From assembly GCA_936928855.1 (NCBI GenBank), contig CAKZHZ010000096.1, positions 1 through 33,967 on the forward strand: a stretch of 33,967 nt of DNA, written 5' to 3'. Of the stretch, positions 26,038 to 33,967 are shown in pieces. The position numbers and the translations under genes were made by a program. This stretch comes from an uncultured Polycyclovorans sp. GTDB taxonomy: Bacteria > Pseudomonadota > Gammaproteobacteria > Nevskiales > Nevskiaceae. Numbering within the stretch: the first letter of the stretch is position 1; every line of letters starts with the position of its first letter. The notes beneath the pieces were generated by a model. It saw only the letters and a program-made list of their open reading frames with translations, was not told where the DNA came from and ran no database searches.

Positions 26038-26858
26038 TGTCGCGCCTGCCCGCCCTGCTGATGTTGATGCTGGCCGGCGCGGCGCAGGCACTGGAGGTGG
26101 ACGGCCGTTGGACGCAGGGCGGCTTCGTGACCGGACAGGTCGCACCCGGCAGCTCGGTGCGTATCGACGATCAGTCGGTGGTCGTCGACGCCGACGGCCA
26201 TTTCGCCTTCGGCATCGCCTATGAGGCGCCGCTGGCTGCGGTACTCAGCGTCACCGGCCCCGACGGCACCACGACGCGTCACGAGTACCCGGTATCACCG
26301 CGCCAATACCCCGAAAGCCGCATCAATGGCCTTCCGGGCAACATGGTGACGCCCCCGCAGTCCGTGCTGGACCGTATCGCACGCGACAACCGCGAAGTCG
26401 GCAAGGCACGTGCGCCTCGACGTGCCAACCGCGACTTCGACGACGGCTTCACATGGCCGGTGCAGGGCCGCATCTCCGGTGAGTATGGGGCCAAGCGCAT
26501 CCTCAACGGGGTGCCCCGCCAGCCGCATTTCGGCGTGGACATCGCCGCCCCGGAGGGCACACCGATTCTGGCCAGCGCAGGCGGCGTGGTCACCATGGCC
26601 GACAAGGATCTGTACTACACCGGCGGCACCGTGATCATCGACCACGGCCTCGGCATTTCGACCACCTACCTGCATATGTCGCAGCTCGATGTGACGGTGG
26701 GTCAACGCGTGGACAAAGGGCAGGTCATCGGTCGCGTCGGCATGACCGGTCGCGCTACGGGCCCCCATCTGTGCTGGCGCGCCAACTGGAACAGTCTCCG
26801 CTTCGATCCTTCACTACTGGTCGAAGCCACCCCGGTCAAGACACAGCCGAAGCGCTGA
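26037..26858 (+). CDS. M23-family metallopeptidase, exported
   Basis: The 273-residue protein has a signal peptide (MSRLPALLMLMLAGAAQA), an N-terminal beta domain and a C-terminal LytM/M23 domain. The zinc site is HFGVDIAAPEGTPI (H and D), with TYLHMS and GPHLCW supplying the remaining His residues of the active site. The full set suggests an active endopeptidase for peptidoglycan cross-links in the periplasm, not a degenerate activator. Its ATG overlaps the thrS stop (TGATG), so its translation is probably coupled to thrS. Confidence 0.92.
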   Translation: MSRLPALLMLMLAGAAQALEVDGRWTQGGFVTGQVAPGSSVRIDDQSVVVDADGHFAFGIAYEAPLAAVLSVTGPDGTTTRHEYPVSPRQYPESRINGLPGNMVTPPQSVLDRIARDNREVGKARAPRRANRDFDDGFTWPVQGRISGEYGAKRILNGVPRQPHFGVDIAAPEGTPILASAGGVVTMADKDLYYTGGTVIIDHGLGISTTYLHMSQLDVTVGQRVDKGQVIGRVGMTGRATGPHLCWRANWNSLRFDPSLLVEATPVKTQPKR

Positions 26859-26871
26859 GGGAGGTGCGGTG

Positions 26872-27324
26872 ATGAAAACGCTGATCAAGTGGGTTGGCGG
26901 TCTCGTCCTGGCGGTCGTGGCCATGGGGGTGTTCTTCACCTTCCGTACCCCGACACACCTGTATCGGTTCACCGGCGAGTTCGCCGGCTGCCCAGCCCGG
27001 CCAAGCTGCGTTTCCTCCGTGGCGGCCGATGCCCACGCCATTGCGCCGCTGGACTACCAGGGCGCGCCCGATGCCGCTCTCGAGCGACTGATCCAGATCG
27101 TTGCCGACCAGCCCGGCGCCCGCATCGAACATCGCGACGGACGCTACCTACACGCGGTTTTTCTGACACCGCGCATGCGCTACCACGACGATGTTGAGTT
27201 GCTGGTACAGCCGGACGGGAAGATCCAGGTGCGATCGATCTCGCGCTTCGGCTACGGCGATCACGGCGTCAACCGCGCACGGGTTGAGACCTTGCGCGCC
27301 GCCTTTGCCGAAACCGCCGGCTGA
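26872..27324 (+). CDS. DUF1499 family protein
   Basis: The 150-residue protein has one N-terminal membrane helix (KWVGGLVLAVVAMGVFFTF) and the DUF1499 pattern: CPARPSCVSS, a central H.IAPLDYQG, then YHDDVELLV and IQVRSISRFGYGDHGVNRARVE. The function of the family is unknown; members are membrane-anchored or secreted. GGGAGG at 26859-26864 lies 7 bp before the ATG at 26872, which favours that start over the GTG at 26869. It is 13 bp behind the M23 gene and likely in the same transcript. Confidence 0.88.
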   Translation: MKTLIKWVGGLVLAVVAMGVFFTFRTPTHLYRFTGEFAGCPARPSCVSSVAADAHAIAPLDYQGAPDAALERLIQIVADQPGARIEHRDGRYLHAVFLTPRMRYHDDVELLVQPDGKIQVRSISRFGYGDHGVNRARVETLRAAFAETAG

Positions 27325-27395
27325 GTCGGTATCGGCCAACCCTGGTGGCGGACAGCGCTGGTATGATCACCCCGAGACTGCCCCGGAGCCGTGCC

Positions 27396-27734
27396 ATGCG
27401 TGTGCTGGTTTGTGTTCTGCTCGCCGCCACCCTCAGCGGACCGGCGGCGGCCGAAGTGCTGAACCTTCCCCCTCCCCCCGAAAACGCGGACGCGCTGCGC
27501 CAGCAGCTGCCGGAACGTGGACTGAGCATGACCACCGTGGAAGCGCGCCTCGGCACCCCGACGCGTAAGTACCCGGCCGTCGGTGGCGGCCACCCCAAGC
27601 GCCCCCCGATCACCCGCTGGGACTACCCCGGATACTCGGTCTTCTTCGAAAACGATCGTGTCATCGACGCTGTGATAAAAGGCGCGCCAAAGCCGCTGCG
27701 TAATGTCGACGCCTTGCGCACCGCCTCTCCTTGA
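27396..27734 (+). CDS. Small exported conserved protein
   Basis: The 112-residue protein begins MRVLVCVLLAATLSGPAAA, a clear signal peptide. The mature part reads like a conserved periplasmic family: SMTTVEARLGTP, KRPPITRWDYPGYSVFFENDRVIDAVI. The segments GLSMTTVEARLGTP and RWDYPGYSVFFENDRV recall the small SmpA/BamE-like fold, but I cannot name a function. GGAG at 27385-27388 lies 7 bp before the ATG at 27396, and TATGAT at 27362-27367 may be its own -10. Confidence 0.75.
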   Translation: MRVLVCVLLAATLSGPAAAEVLNLPPPPENADALRQQLPERGLSMTTVEARLGTPTRKYPAVGGGHPKRPPITRWDYPGYSVFFENDRVIDAVIKGAPKPLRNVDALRTASP

Positions 27735-27742
27735 CCGCTGAC

Positions 27743-27757
27743 GGCCCTCCGAGGGCC
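27743..27757. other. Short hairpin before aguA
   Basis: GGCCCT and AGGGCC pair around CCG in the 37-bp gap between the small exported protein gene and aguA. It may end the upstream transcript or protect the aguA message. There is no T-run. Confidence 0.3.
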
Positions 27758-27771
27758 ACGAGTACCGAACG

Positions 27772-28800
27772 ATGACCGTCACCCTGCCCGCCGAGTGGGC
27801 GCCCCAGTCCTGCATACAGCTCACCTGGCCGCGGTCAGATGGTGATTTTGCACCTTGGTTCCCACGGGTAGAGGCCTGCTTCCGAGCGCTGGCGGTGGCC
27901 ATCACGCGCTATCAACCGTTGCTGATCGCCACGCCCGGCGACGCCGCCACGTTGACAGCACAGTTGGTCGAGGCTGGCGTTGCCGCCGACCGCTTGCGCG
28001 TGGTGCCGGTACAGGCCAACGACGTCTGGGCACGTGACCACGGCCCCATCACGGTGTTTCGGGAAGGGCGGCGCCTGCACCTCGATTTCACCTTCAACGG
28101 CTGGGGCGGCAAGTTCGATGCCCGCCTCGACAATACCGTGACGCAACAACTGGCTGCTGCAGGGGCTCTGCCCGCTGCGGTGGAAACGCTCGACTTCGTA
28201 CTCGAAGGAGGGGGTATCGAGTCCGATGGACAGGGAACCCTGCTCACCACTGAGCGCTGCCTGCTCGCCCCCACCCGCAACCCCAAGCTCAGCCGCAACG
28301 TCATCGAGCAGAAGCTGGCGCACTGGTTCGGCCTGAACCGCATTCTCTGGCTGAAGCACGGCGATCTGCTCGGCGACGACACGGATGGCCACATCGATAC
28401 GCTGGCCCGCTTCTGCGACCCCCAGACCATCGCCTATCAGGCCTGTAATGAGCGCGATGATCCGCACTATGAGGACCTCGCCGCGATGGCCGCGGAGCTG
28501 CGTGCTTTCAAACAGGTCAACGGAACGCCGTATCGATTGATCCCCCTGCCGATGGCGCCGGTGATCGTCGATGAGGACGGTCGCCGCCTGCCCGCCGGCT
28601 ATGCCAACTTTCTGATTCTCAACGGCGCTGTGCTGGTCCCGACCTACGGCGATGCCTCACGCGATGCCGCCGCACTTGCCGCCCTGAAGCCGGCCTTTGC
28701 GGATCGCGAAGTCGTCGGCGTCGATTGCCTGCCCCTGATCCACCAGTACGGAAGCCTGCATTGCGTCACCATGCAGATTCCCGCCGAACCGAGCGCCTGA
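27772..28800 (+). CDS. aguA: Agmatine deiminase
   Basis: The 342-residue protein converts agmatine to N-carbamoylputrescine and ammonia. Family blocks are VWARDHGPITVF, FNGWGGKF, LEGGGIESDGQGTLLTT and HGDLLGDDTDGHIDTLARF (catalytic His and Asp). The nucleophile is C331 near the C-terminus (GSLHCVTMQIP). The stop is one base from the start of aguB, so the two are co-translated. Together they give the two-step route from agmatine to putrescine. A peptidyl-arginine-deiminase annotation would refer to the same fold. Confidence 0.95.
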   Translation: MTVTLPAEWAPQSCIQLTWPRSDGDFAPWFPRVEACFRALAVAITRYQPLLIATPGDAATLTAQLVEAGVAADRLRVVPVQANDVWARDHGPITVFREGRRLHLDFTFNGWGGKFDARLDNTVTQQLAAAGALPAAVETLDFVLEGGGIESDGQGTLLTTERCLLAPTRNPKLSRNVIEQKLAHWFGLNRILWLKHGDLLGDDTDGHIDTLARFCDPQTIAYQACNERDDPHYEDLAAMAAELRAFKQVNGTPYRLIPLPMAPVIVDEDGRRLPAGYANFLILNGAVLVPTYGDASRDAAALAALKPAFADREVVGVDCLPLIHQYGSLHCVTMQIPAEPSA

Positions 28801-28801
28801 C

Positions 28802-29695
28802 ATGACCGCAGCCCGAAAATCACTGCGCGTAGGCTTGGTGCAGCAGCCCTGCACCGCCGATGCCACGTTCAACCGCAAAGCCTCCGAGCACGGCATCCGC
28901 GCTGCCGCAGCGGGTGGCGCGCAGTTGGTCTTGCTGCAGGAACTGCACACCTCGCTGTATTTCTGTCAGCATGAGGACACGGCCCTGTTCGACCTGGCGG
29001 AGCCGATTCCTGGCCCCTCCACCACCTGGCTCGGTAAGCTGGCGAAGTCCCTGGGGATCGTCATCGTCGGCTCCCTGTTCGAACGCCGTGCCCCGGGCCT
29101 TTACCACAACACTGCGGTGGTGCTGGAGCGCGACGGCAGCCTCGCCGGCTGCTATCGCAAGATGCATATCCCCGATGATCCGGGCTACTACGAAAAGTTC
29201 TACTTCACGCCCGGAGACTTGGGCTTCACGCCGATCGACACCTCAGTCGGTCGTCTCGGTCTACTGGTGTGTTGGGACCAGTGGTATCCCGAAGGCGCCC
29301 GCATGATGGCGCTGGCCGGCGCCGATCTGCTGCTGTACCCCACGGCCATCGGCTGGAACCCGGAAGACGCCGAGGACGAACAGCAACGCCAGCGCGATGC
29401 CTGGATCACCATCCAGCGCAGCCATGCCATTGCCAATGGTCTGCCGGTGATGGTGTGCAACCGGGTGGGGTTTGAGCCCGACCCGAGCGGGCAGTGGCCG
29501 GGAAGTCAGTTCTGGGGCCATAGTTTCGTCGCCGGACCACAAGGCGAGCTGCTTGCGCAATCCGGCATGGATGCCGATGTGTTGGTTACGGACATCGACC
29601 TCGAACGCAGCGAGAACGTCCGTCGCTGGTGGCCGTTCCTGCGCGACCGCCGTATCGACGCTTATGGCGATCTGACCAAGCGTTTCCGCGACTGA
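28802..29695 (+). CDS. aguB: N-carbamoylputrescine amidase
   Basis: The 297-residue nitrilase-superfamily enzyme hydrolyses N-carbamoylputrescine to putrescine, CO2 and ammonia, the step after AguA. The catalytic triad is E47 (LLQELH), K120 (YRKMHIP) and C157 (LLVCWDQWYPE). YFTPGDLGF and NRVGFEPDPSGQWPGSQFWGHSF are typical of AguB. It is separated from aguA by one base. A gap of 135 bp with a GC hairpin follows before the BCCT gene, so the transporter genes may have their own promoter. Confidence 0.95.
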   Translation: MTAARKSLRVGLVQQPCTADATFNRKASEHGIRAAAAGGAQLVLLQELHTSLYFCQHEDTALFDLAEPIPGPSTTWLGKLAKSLGIVIVGSLFERRAPGLYHNTAVVLERDGSLAGCYRKMHIPDDPGYYEKFYFTPGDLGFTPIDTSVGRLGLLVCWDQWYPEGARMMALAGADLLLYPTAIGWNPEDAEDEQQRQRDAWITIQRSHAIANGLPVMVCNRVGFEPDPSGQWPGSQFWGHSFVAGPQGELLAQSGMDADVLVTDIDLERSENVRRWWPFLRDRRIDAYGDLTKRFRD

Positions 29696-29717
29696 CCGGC
29701 AGACCGGCTTTCCCCTT

Positions 29718-29735
29718 GCGGGGGGACACCCCCGC
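29718..29735. other. GC hairpin between aguB and BCCT gene
   Basis: GCGGGGG and CCCCCGC form a perfect seven-pair stem around GACA, 23 bp after the aguB stop. It could partly terminate the aguAB transcript; there is no T-run after it. Confidence 0.4.
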
Positions 29736-29830
29736 CCGTACCTGTTACCCTCGGCCACCCACAAGAAATTGGCGGGTGCGCCGTAGCCCTTTCTGTTGCC
29801 CGTCGGTTTCCCATATCTGAGGAGACTTCG

Positions 29831-31435
29831 ATGGCCGACGCACAACCGACCACCATCCCCATTGGCCGTGTGGGACCCTTCCCCCGCGTGAGCCCTCCGG
29901 TGTTCATCACCGCTGCAGTGGCAGTCCTGCTGTTCGTTGTTTTCGGCAGCGTTTTCACTGAACGCGCGGAATCGCTGTTCAACGCCATCCAGGGAGGCAT
30001 CACCCAATATCTGGGGTGGTACTACATCCTGGTCACCAGCCTGTTCGTCGGATTCGTGCTGTGGCTGCTGTTGTCCCGTTATGGCGATGTTCGCCTGGGG
30101 GACCCGCATGAGAAGCCGGAATACGGCTACTTCTCGTGGTTTGCCATGCTGTTTTCGGCGGGGATGGGCATCGGCCTGCTGTTCTGGAGTGTCGCGGAGC
30201 CGATGTACCACTACGTCACGCCGCCTTTCGGCGCGGAGGGCGAGACCCAGCGCGCAGCGGAAGTGGCGCTGCGAACCACGTTTTTCCACTGGGGACTTCA
30301 CGCTTGGGCAATCTACGTGATCGTCGGCCTGTCGCTGGCCTACTTCGCGTATCGCCACAAACTGCCGCTGTCGATCCGCTCTGCTTTCTACCCTCTGTTC
30401 GGCGAGCGCATCTATGGCTGGCCCGGCCACATCATCGATATCATCGCGGTCTTCGGAACCCTGTTCGGCGTGGCCACTTCGCTGGGACTTGGCGTAAAGC
30501 AAGTGAACGCCGGCTTGGCCTACCTGCTCGACATCCCCCAGACCCTCCCCATCCAGTTGGGCCTGATCGCGATCATCACGCTCATCGCCACCGCGTCGGT
30601 GGTGGCCGGTCTCAACAAGGGCGTGAAGTTCCTGTCCGAACTGAACATCTGGATAAGTATCGGGCTGGTGCTGCTGCTGCTGGCCATCGGTCCGACCATC
30701 TTCATCCTCAACACTTTTGTTGAGACCACAGGGCGCTACCTGCATAACCTGGTGCTCATGAGCTTCTGGACCGACACCATCGGCAACAGCGGCTGGGCCG
30801 GTAGCTGGACCATCTTCTACTGGGGCTGGTGGATTGCCTGGGCACCGTTCGTCGGCATGTTCATCGCACGCGTGTCGCGTGGCCGCACCATTCGCGAGTT
30901 CACCCTCGGCGTACTGTTCGTCCCCACCTTGGTCACGTTCCTGTGGCTGTCGGTGTTCGGCGGCACGGCGCTGAACCTTGAGCTGATCAACGGTGGCGGC
31001 ATCGCCGCTGCGGTGCAGGAAGACCTCACCACCGCGCTGTATGTCACCTTGGATCGCCTGCCGCTCGCCGGCTTGACGGCCGCGGTGGCCACGGTGGTGG
31101 TCGTCACCTTCTTCGTCACTTCTTCGGACTCCGGCAGCCTGGTAATCGACATGCTGACCTCGGGCGGCGAACTGGATCCCCCGAGAGTGCAGCGTGTGTT
31201 CTGGGCGCTGCTGGAAGGGGTGGTGGCAGGCGTCCTGCTGATCACCGGCGGGCTTGCGGCACTGCAGACCGCGTCCATTGCAACCGGCCTGCTGTTCTCG
31301 GTGGTGATGGTGTTGATGTGCATCTCGCTGCTGAAGGCTTTCCGTCATGAACCGATCACACCGACCGTTCGCGAACGCGAAGCCGATGCGCCAAAGGAAA
31401 CCTTTGGCGATATCGACCATCCGCGCATGGATTGA
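29831..31435 (+). CDS. BCCT-family betaine/choline/carnitine-type transporter
   Basis: The 534-residue carrier has 12 predicted helices and the BCCT signatures GMGIGLLFWSVAEP (near residue 113), TSLGLGVKQVNAGL and FYWGWWIAWAPFVGMFIARVSRGRTIREF. The GMGIG run resembles the sodium-coupled betaine carriers such as BetP. The substrate may be a quaternary amine or a related zwitterion. A strong TGAGGAGA ribosome-binding site at 29818-29825 precedes the ATG. It is followed after 22 bp by an outer-membrane porin, suggesting a paired uptake route. Linkage to agmatine use next door is inference. Confidence 0.92.
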   Translation: MADAQPTTIPIGRVGPFPRVSPPVFITAAVAVLLFVVFGSVFTERAESLFNAIQGGITQYLGWYYILVTSLFVGFVLWLLLSRYGDVRLGDPHEKPEYGYFSWFAMLFSAGMGIGLLFWSVAEPMYHYVTPPFGAEGETQRAAEVALRTTFFHWGLHAWAIYVIVGLSLAYFAYRHKLPLSIRSAFYPLFGERIYGWPGHIIDIIAVFGTLFGVATSLGLGVKQVNAGLAYLLDIPQTLPIQLGLIAIITLIATASVVAGLNKGVKFLSELNIWISIGLVLLLLAIGPTIFILNTFVETTGRYLHNLVLMSFWTDTIGNSGWAGSWTIFYWGWWIAWAPFVGMFIARVSRGRTIREFTLGVLFVPTLVTFLWLSVFGGTALNLELINGGGIAAAVQEDLTTALYVTLDRLPLAGLTAAVATVVVVTFFVTSSDSGSLVIDMLTSGGELDPPRVQRVFWALLEGVVAGVLLITGGLAALQTASIATGLLFSVVMVLMCISLLKAFRHEPITPTVREREADAPKETFGDIDHPRMD

Positions 31436-31457
31436 TCACAACAAGAGGGGAAACATC

Positions 31458-32600
31458 ATGTTGCAGCATTCACTCCGGAACGCCGGCCGCGCCGCGATCG
31501 CGCTGTCACTGTTGGCCAGCCCGACACTCCACGCCGAGGAAGAGGACGGCATCAAGGTGGGCGGCGCCGTCCGCGTCCAGTACAGCGTCGAGGACTACGA
31601 TCCCGACAATCGCGAGCGCGGCGGCGACTTCGACTTCGACACCTTCCGCATCAACCTTGATGGCACTGTCGGTGAGATCACGCTGTCCGCCGAATGGCGC
31701 TACTACCAATACATGCAGGTGATTCACCATGCCTGGGTGGGCTATGACTTCAACGAGCACTGGCAGGGGCAGCTGGGCATCACACGGGTCCCCTTCGGCA
31801 ACCAGCCCTACAACTCGCATTCCTACTTCTTTGACACGACTTACTACGTCGGGCTTGAGGACGATTACGACATGGGAGCGGTGCTGCACGGTCAACTCGG
31901 CGCCCTGAACCTGCAACTGGGATTCTTCAAGAATGACGAGCAGGGTGGCGTCGATGGCTATGTCAGCAATCGCTCGGAGCGCTATTCCTACGATGTCGTG
32001 GGTGTTCGGCAGGGCGGCGAAGGCACCTTCGATGCCCCCACTGCCGGCATCGCCGAAGGCAACACCCTGGCCGGACGGCTGGCATGGAAGGCCACCGCCG
32101 GTGACCTGAGCGCCGACCTCGGTCTGTCCGCGCTGGGCGGCAGGCTCTATGACGCCACCGACGACGTCGGCAAGACGCTCGCCTATGCCGCACACGCCAA
32201 TGTCGACCTGCGGCGCTGGAACCTGATGCTGCAAGCCACGCGATACGACTACGAGCTGGATGCCGGTGGTGATGCCCTGGTGGTGGGCGCCTACGCCTTC
32301 TTCGATACGATTCCCGCCAGCGCCACGCTGTATACCGCCAATCTGGCGTACGCGCTTCCGGTAAAACTGGGGCCGATCAGTCAGCTCACGTTCTACAACG
32401 ACTACAGCCTGATGACCGCCAAGGCCGGGGGGCTCGACGACACCTTCATGAACGTACTGGGCGTCTCGATCGCCGCAGGTGGTCTGTTTACCTATGTCGA
32501 TCTGGTCACGGCCGAGAATCAGCCGTTCATCGGCGGCAGCCTCGGTGCCGACGGCGGCACCCAGACCCGTCTGAACGTCAACGTCGGCTATTACTTCTAG
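31458..32600 (+). CDS. Outer-membrane beta-barrel porin
   Basis: The 380-residue protein has a signal peptide (IALSLLASPTLHA, cut before EEEDG), alternating amphipathic strands rich in Tyr, Trp and Asp, and a C-terminal Phe (NVNVGYYF), the usual outer-membrane barrel end. The first strands (IKVGGAVRVQYSVEDYD, FDFDTFRINLDGTVGEITLSAEWRYY) resemble the phosphate-selective OprO/OprP-like porin group, but selectivity cannot be read. The ATG at 31458 follows AGAGGGG at a proper distance; the longer frame lacks a signal. It lies between the BCCT and MFS genes. Confidence 0.85.
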   Translation: MLQHSLRNAGRAAIALSLLASPTLHAEEEDGIKVGGAVRVQYSVEDYDPDNRERGGDFDFDTFRINLDGTVGEITLSAEWRYYQYMQVIHHAWVGYDFNEHWQGQLGITRVPFGNQPYNSHSYFFDTTYYVGLEDDYDMGAVLHGQLGALNLQLGFFKNDEQGGVDGYVSNRSERYSYDVVGVRQGGEGTFDAPTAGIAEGNTLAGRLAWKATAGDLSADLGLSALGGRLYDATDDVGKTLAYAAHANVDLRRWNLMLQATRYDYELDAGGDALVVGAYAFFDTIPASATLYTANLAYALPVKLGPISQLTFYNDYSLMTAKAGGLDDTFMNVLGVSIAAGGLFTYVDLVTAENQPFIGGSLGADGGTQTRLNVNVGYYF

Positions 32601-32611
32601 TCAGGCACCCT

Positions 32612-33868
32612 ATGCTCCGCACAGCCGCCCGTGTCTCAGCCCTGCTGCTGGGCGCGGTGCTGCTGTTGGGGGGCAGCGGCCTGCTGGGGACCCTGCTCGC
32701 CCTGCGCGGCGATCAGGAGGGTTTTGGCAGCATCACCCTCGGTCTGGTGATGTCGGCATACTTCGCCGGCTTCTTTCTCGGCACCCTGTGGGCCCCGGGC
32801 CTCATCGAGCGTGTCGGTCATATCCGCGCGTTCTCGATGTTCGCCTCGGTCGCTTCGATCATCGCCATCGTCCATGGCCTCTGGGTGAATCCCTGGGCCT
32901 GGGCGGCTGGCCGCGTGCTCACAGGGATCTGCCTGGTGGGCCTCTACACCGTCATCGAAAGCTGGCTCAACACGCAGGCCAGCGCCGAGCAACGCGGACG
33001 CCTGTTCGCTACCTACATGGTGCTCAACCTGCTGGCACTGGCAGGTGGTCAGGGCCTGATCCTGCTCGAAGCCGCCGACCAGCTCGTGCTGTTTGCGCTG
33101 GTCTCCATCCTGTTCTCCGCCGCGCTGGTGCCGGTTACCCTGACCCGCACTGCCCAGCCCGAGCCCGTTCCGACGCCCCGCCTTGGGTTACGCGTGCTGT
33201 ATCGCAGCGCCCCCATCGGGGTCATCGGCGCCTTCGTGTCCGGCCTGGTGCTAGGCGCTTTCTGGGGGATGGGGCCGGTGTTGGCCCAACAGGTGGGCTA
33301 CGACAGCGGCGGGATTGCCGCCTTGATGAGCCTCACCATCCTGGGCGGTGCCGCCCTGCAATGGCCGCTGGGATACTGGTCTGATCGGGAGGACCGCCGC
33401 CGGGTGATCGCGCTGATCAGCTTTGTCACCGCCGGCGTGACAGCGATTGCCACCTTCGCTGCGCATCCGGGTACCAGCCTGATGCTGGCGATGATGGTCT
33501 TCGGTGGCGGCGCATTCTCGCTGTACTCGATCAGCGTGGCCCACCTGATCGATTTCGTCCCGCAGCACGCGATACTGGAAGCATCGTCCGGCCTGCTACT
33601 GGTGTATGGCGTGGGAGCCGCCATCGGCCCAGCGGCTGCCGGCCTGCTGATGAACGGCGCGGGCGCGTCGGCATTGCTGATGTTCTTTGCGGGGCCTACC
33701 GCCCTGTTGGGCGTGTTCGCGCTCTACCGCATCCAACGCTATGACCGCGTCGCCCGACATCCGCAGCCCTTCGTGCCGCGCGTTCGCGCTGGTGCGGGCC
33801 CCGTCGAGTCGCCGGTGGATACGGACATTGACCCTGATACCGACAGGCGTGGCCCCGCTCCTCCCTGA
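32612..33868 (+). CDS. MFS transporter, YcaD-like
   Basis: The 418-residue protein has 12 predicted helices. Typical segments are GLVMSAYFAGFFLGTLWAPGLIERVGHIRAF, AGRVLTGICLVGLYTVIESWLNTQAS and LQWPLGYWSDREDRRRVI, which match the YcaD-like branch of the major facilitator superfamily. The substrate is unknown. The C-terminal tail is hydrophilic with DTDIDPDTDRR. It starts 11 bp after the porin stop, so the two are very likely co-transcribed. Confidence 0.9.
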   Translation: MLRTAARVSALLLGAVLLLGGSGLLGTLLALRGDQEGFGSITLGLVMSAYFAGFFLGTLWAPGLIERVGHIRAFSMFASVASIIAIVHGLWVNPWAWAAGRVLTGICLVGLYTVIESWLNTQASAEQRGRLFATYMVLNLLALAGGQGLILLEAADQLVLFALVSILFSAALVPVTLTRTAQPEPVPTPRLGLRVLYRSAPIGVIGAFVSGLVLGAFWGMGPVLAQQVGYDSGGIAALMSLTILGGAALQWPLGYWSDREDRRRVIALISFVTAGVTAIATFAAHPGTSLMLAMMVFGGGAFSLYSISVAHLIDFVPQHAILEASSGLLLVYGVGAAIGPAAAGLLMNGAGASALLMFFAGPTALLGVFALYRIQRYDRVARHPQPFVPRVRAGAGPVESPVDTDIDPDTDRRGPAPP

Positions 33869-33891
33869 GCAGGGCCACCAATCGGTGACAC

Positions 33892-33967
33892 TCAGGAGGC
33901 GTCTTCAGCCGCCTCTTCTTCTCCGGCGCCGGAATCCGTGGCCTCCGTGGCCTCCGTGGCCTGCGCC
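33892..33967 (-). CDS. C-terminal end of an acidic protein (partial)
   Basis: On the minus strand a frame enters from the right edge and ends in TGA at 33894-33892. The 24 visible residues read AQATEATEATDS, then GAGEEEAAEDAS, an acidic, Ala-rich tail. It contains a 9-bp unit repeated nearly three times at 33937-33960, coding for ATE. The gene converges with the MFS gene, and the 23 bp between them hold nothing else. The protein cannot be identified from this piece; the frame is plausible because the codons stay in GC-rich pattern to a clean stop. Confidence 0.45.
   Translation of the reverse strand, partial: AQATEATEATDSGAGEEEAAEDAS

Noticed and set aside
29261..31420. 719-residue open frame on the minus strand across aguB and the BCCT gene
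   Set aside because: It has His/Gln/Arg-rich shadow composition, no domain and no promoter; the opposite strand carries clear genes.

Overview
High-GC DNA with bacterial gene density. Gene families and order (lolC-lolD-comEC, aguA-aguB, a stand-alone hisI beside a Zur-type regulator) suggest a gammaproteobacterium, perhaps near the Xanthomonadales or Nevskiales. That placement is inferred from gene content; no rRNA is present. I see about 32 protein genes, one of them cut by the right edge. There is no CRISPR array, prophage or complete insertion sequence.

Layout. 1-331: no confident gene. A 104-bp direct repeat occurs twice, each copy carrying a terminator hairpin, and the second copy is preceded by what looks like the 3' end of a tRNA-Asn gene. 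332-5678: a Tat-exported PhoX-family protein with a YegP-like protein upstream, a cysteine-rich nuclease/phosphatase-fold lipoprotein, an AraC regulator, a small membrane protein, and a saccharopine-dehydrogenase-like reductase. 5679-9533: that reductase is divergent from a TetR regulator across two clear inverted repeats; then come an AraC regulator, a glutathione transferase and a flavin disulfide reductase. 9631-14540: a thiolase-like protein, a TlpA-like thioredoxin, a lipoprotein with a very long Thr-Pro repeat, and a MATE exporter.

14568-17903: gltX, a double-domain 6-carboxytetrahydropterin-synthase-like protein, a Zur-like Fur-family regulator and hisI. The HisI lacks one of the three zinc-ligand cysteines of the family, and a candidate Zur box lies between zur and hisI. 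17909-22299: lolC-lolD-comEC on the minus strand, interrupted between lolD and comEC by a roughly 169-bp fold-back element (MITE-like) that supplies the lolD stop codon.

22374-27734: a secreted zinc deacylase/carboxypeptidase with proline-rich arms, thrS (not followed by infC), an M23 peptidase, a DUF1499 protein and a small exported protein. 27772-33868: agmatine deiminase and N-carbamoylputrescine amidase (agmatine to putrescine), then a BCCT carrier, an outer-membrane porin and an MFS transporter, all on the plus strand. The window ends in the C-terminus of an acidic protein on the minus strand.

The observations most worth a second look are the fold-back element at lolD/comEC, the HisI/Zur pair, the tRNA-Asn-derived duplication and the hexamer-repeat lipoprotein.
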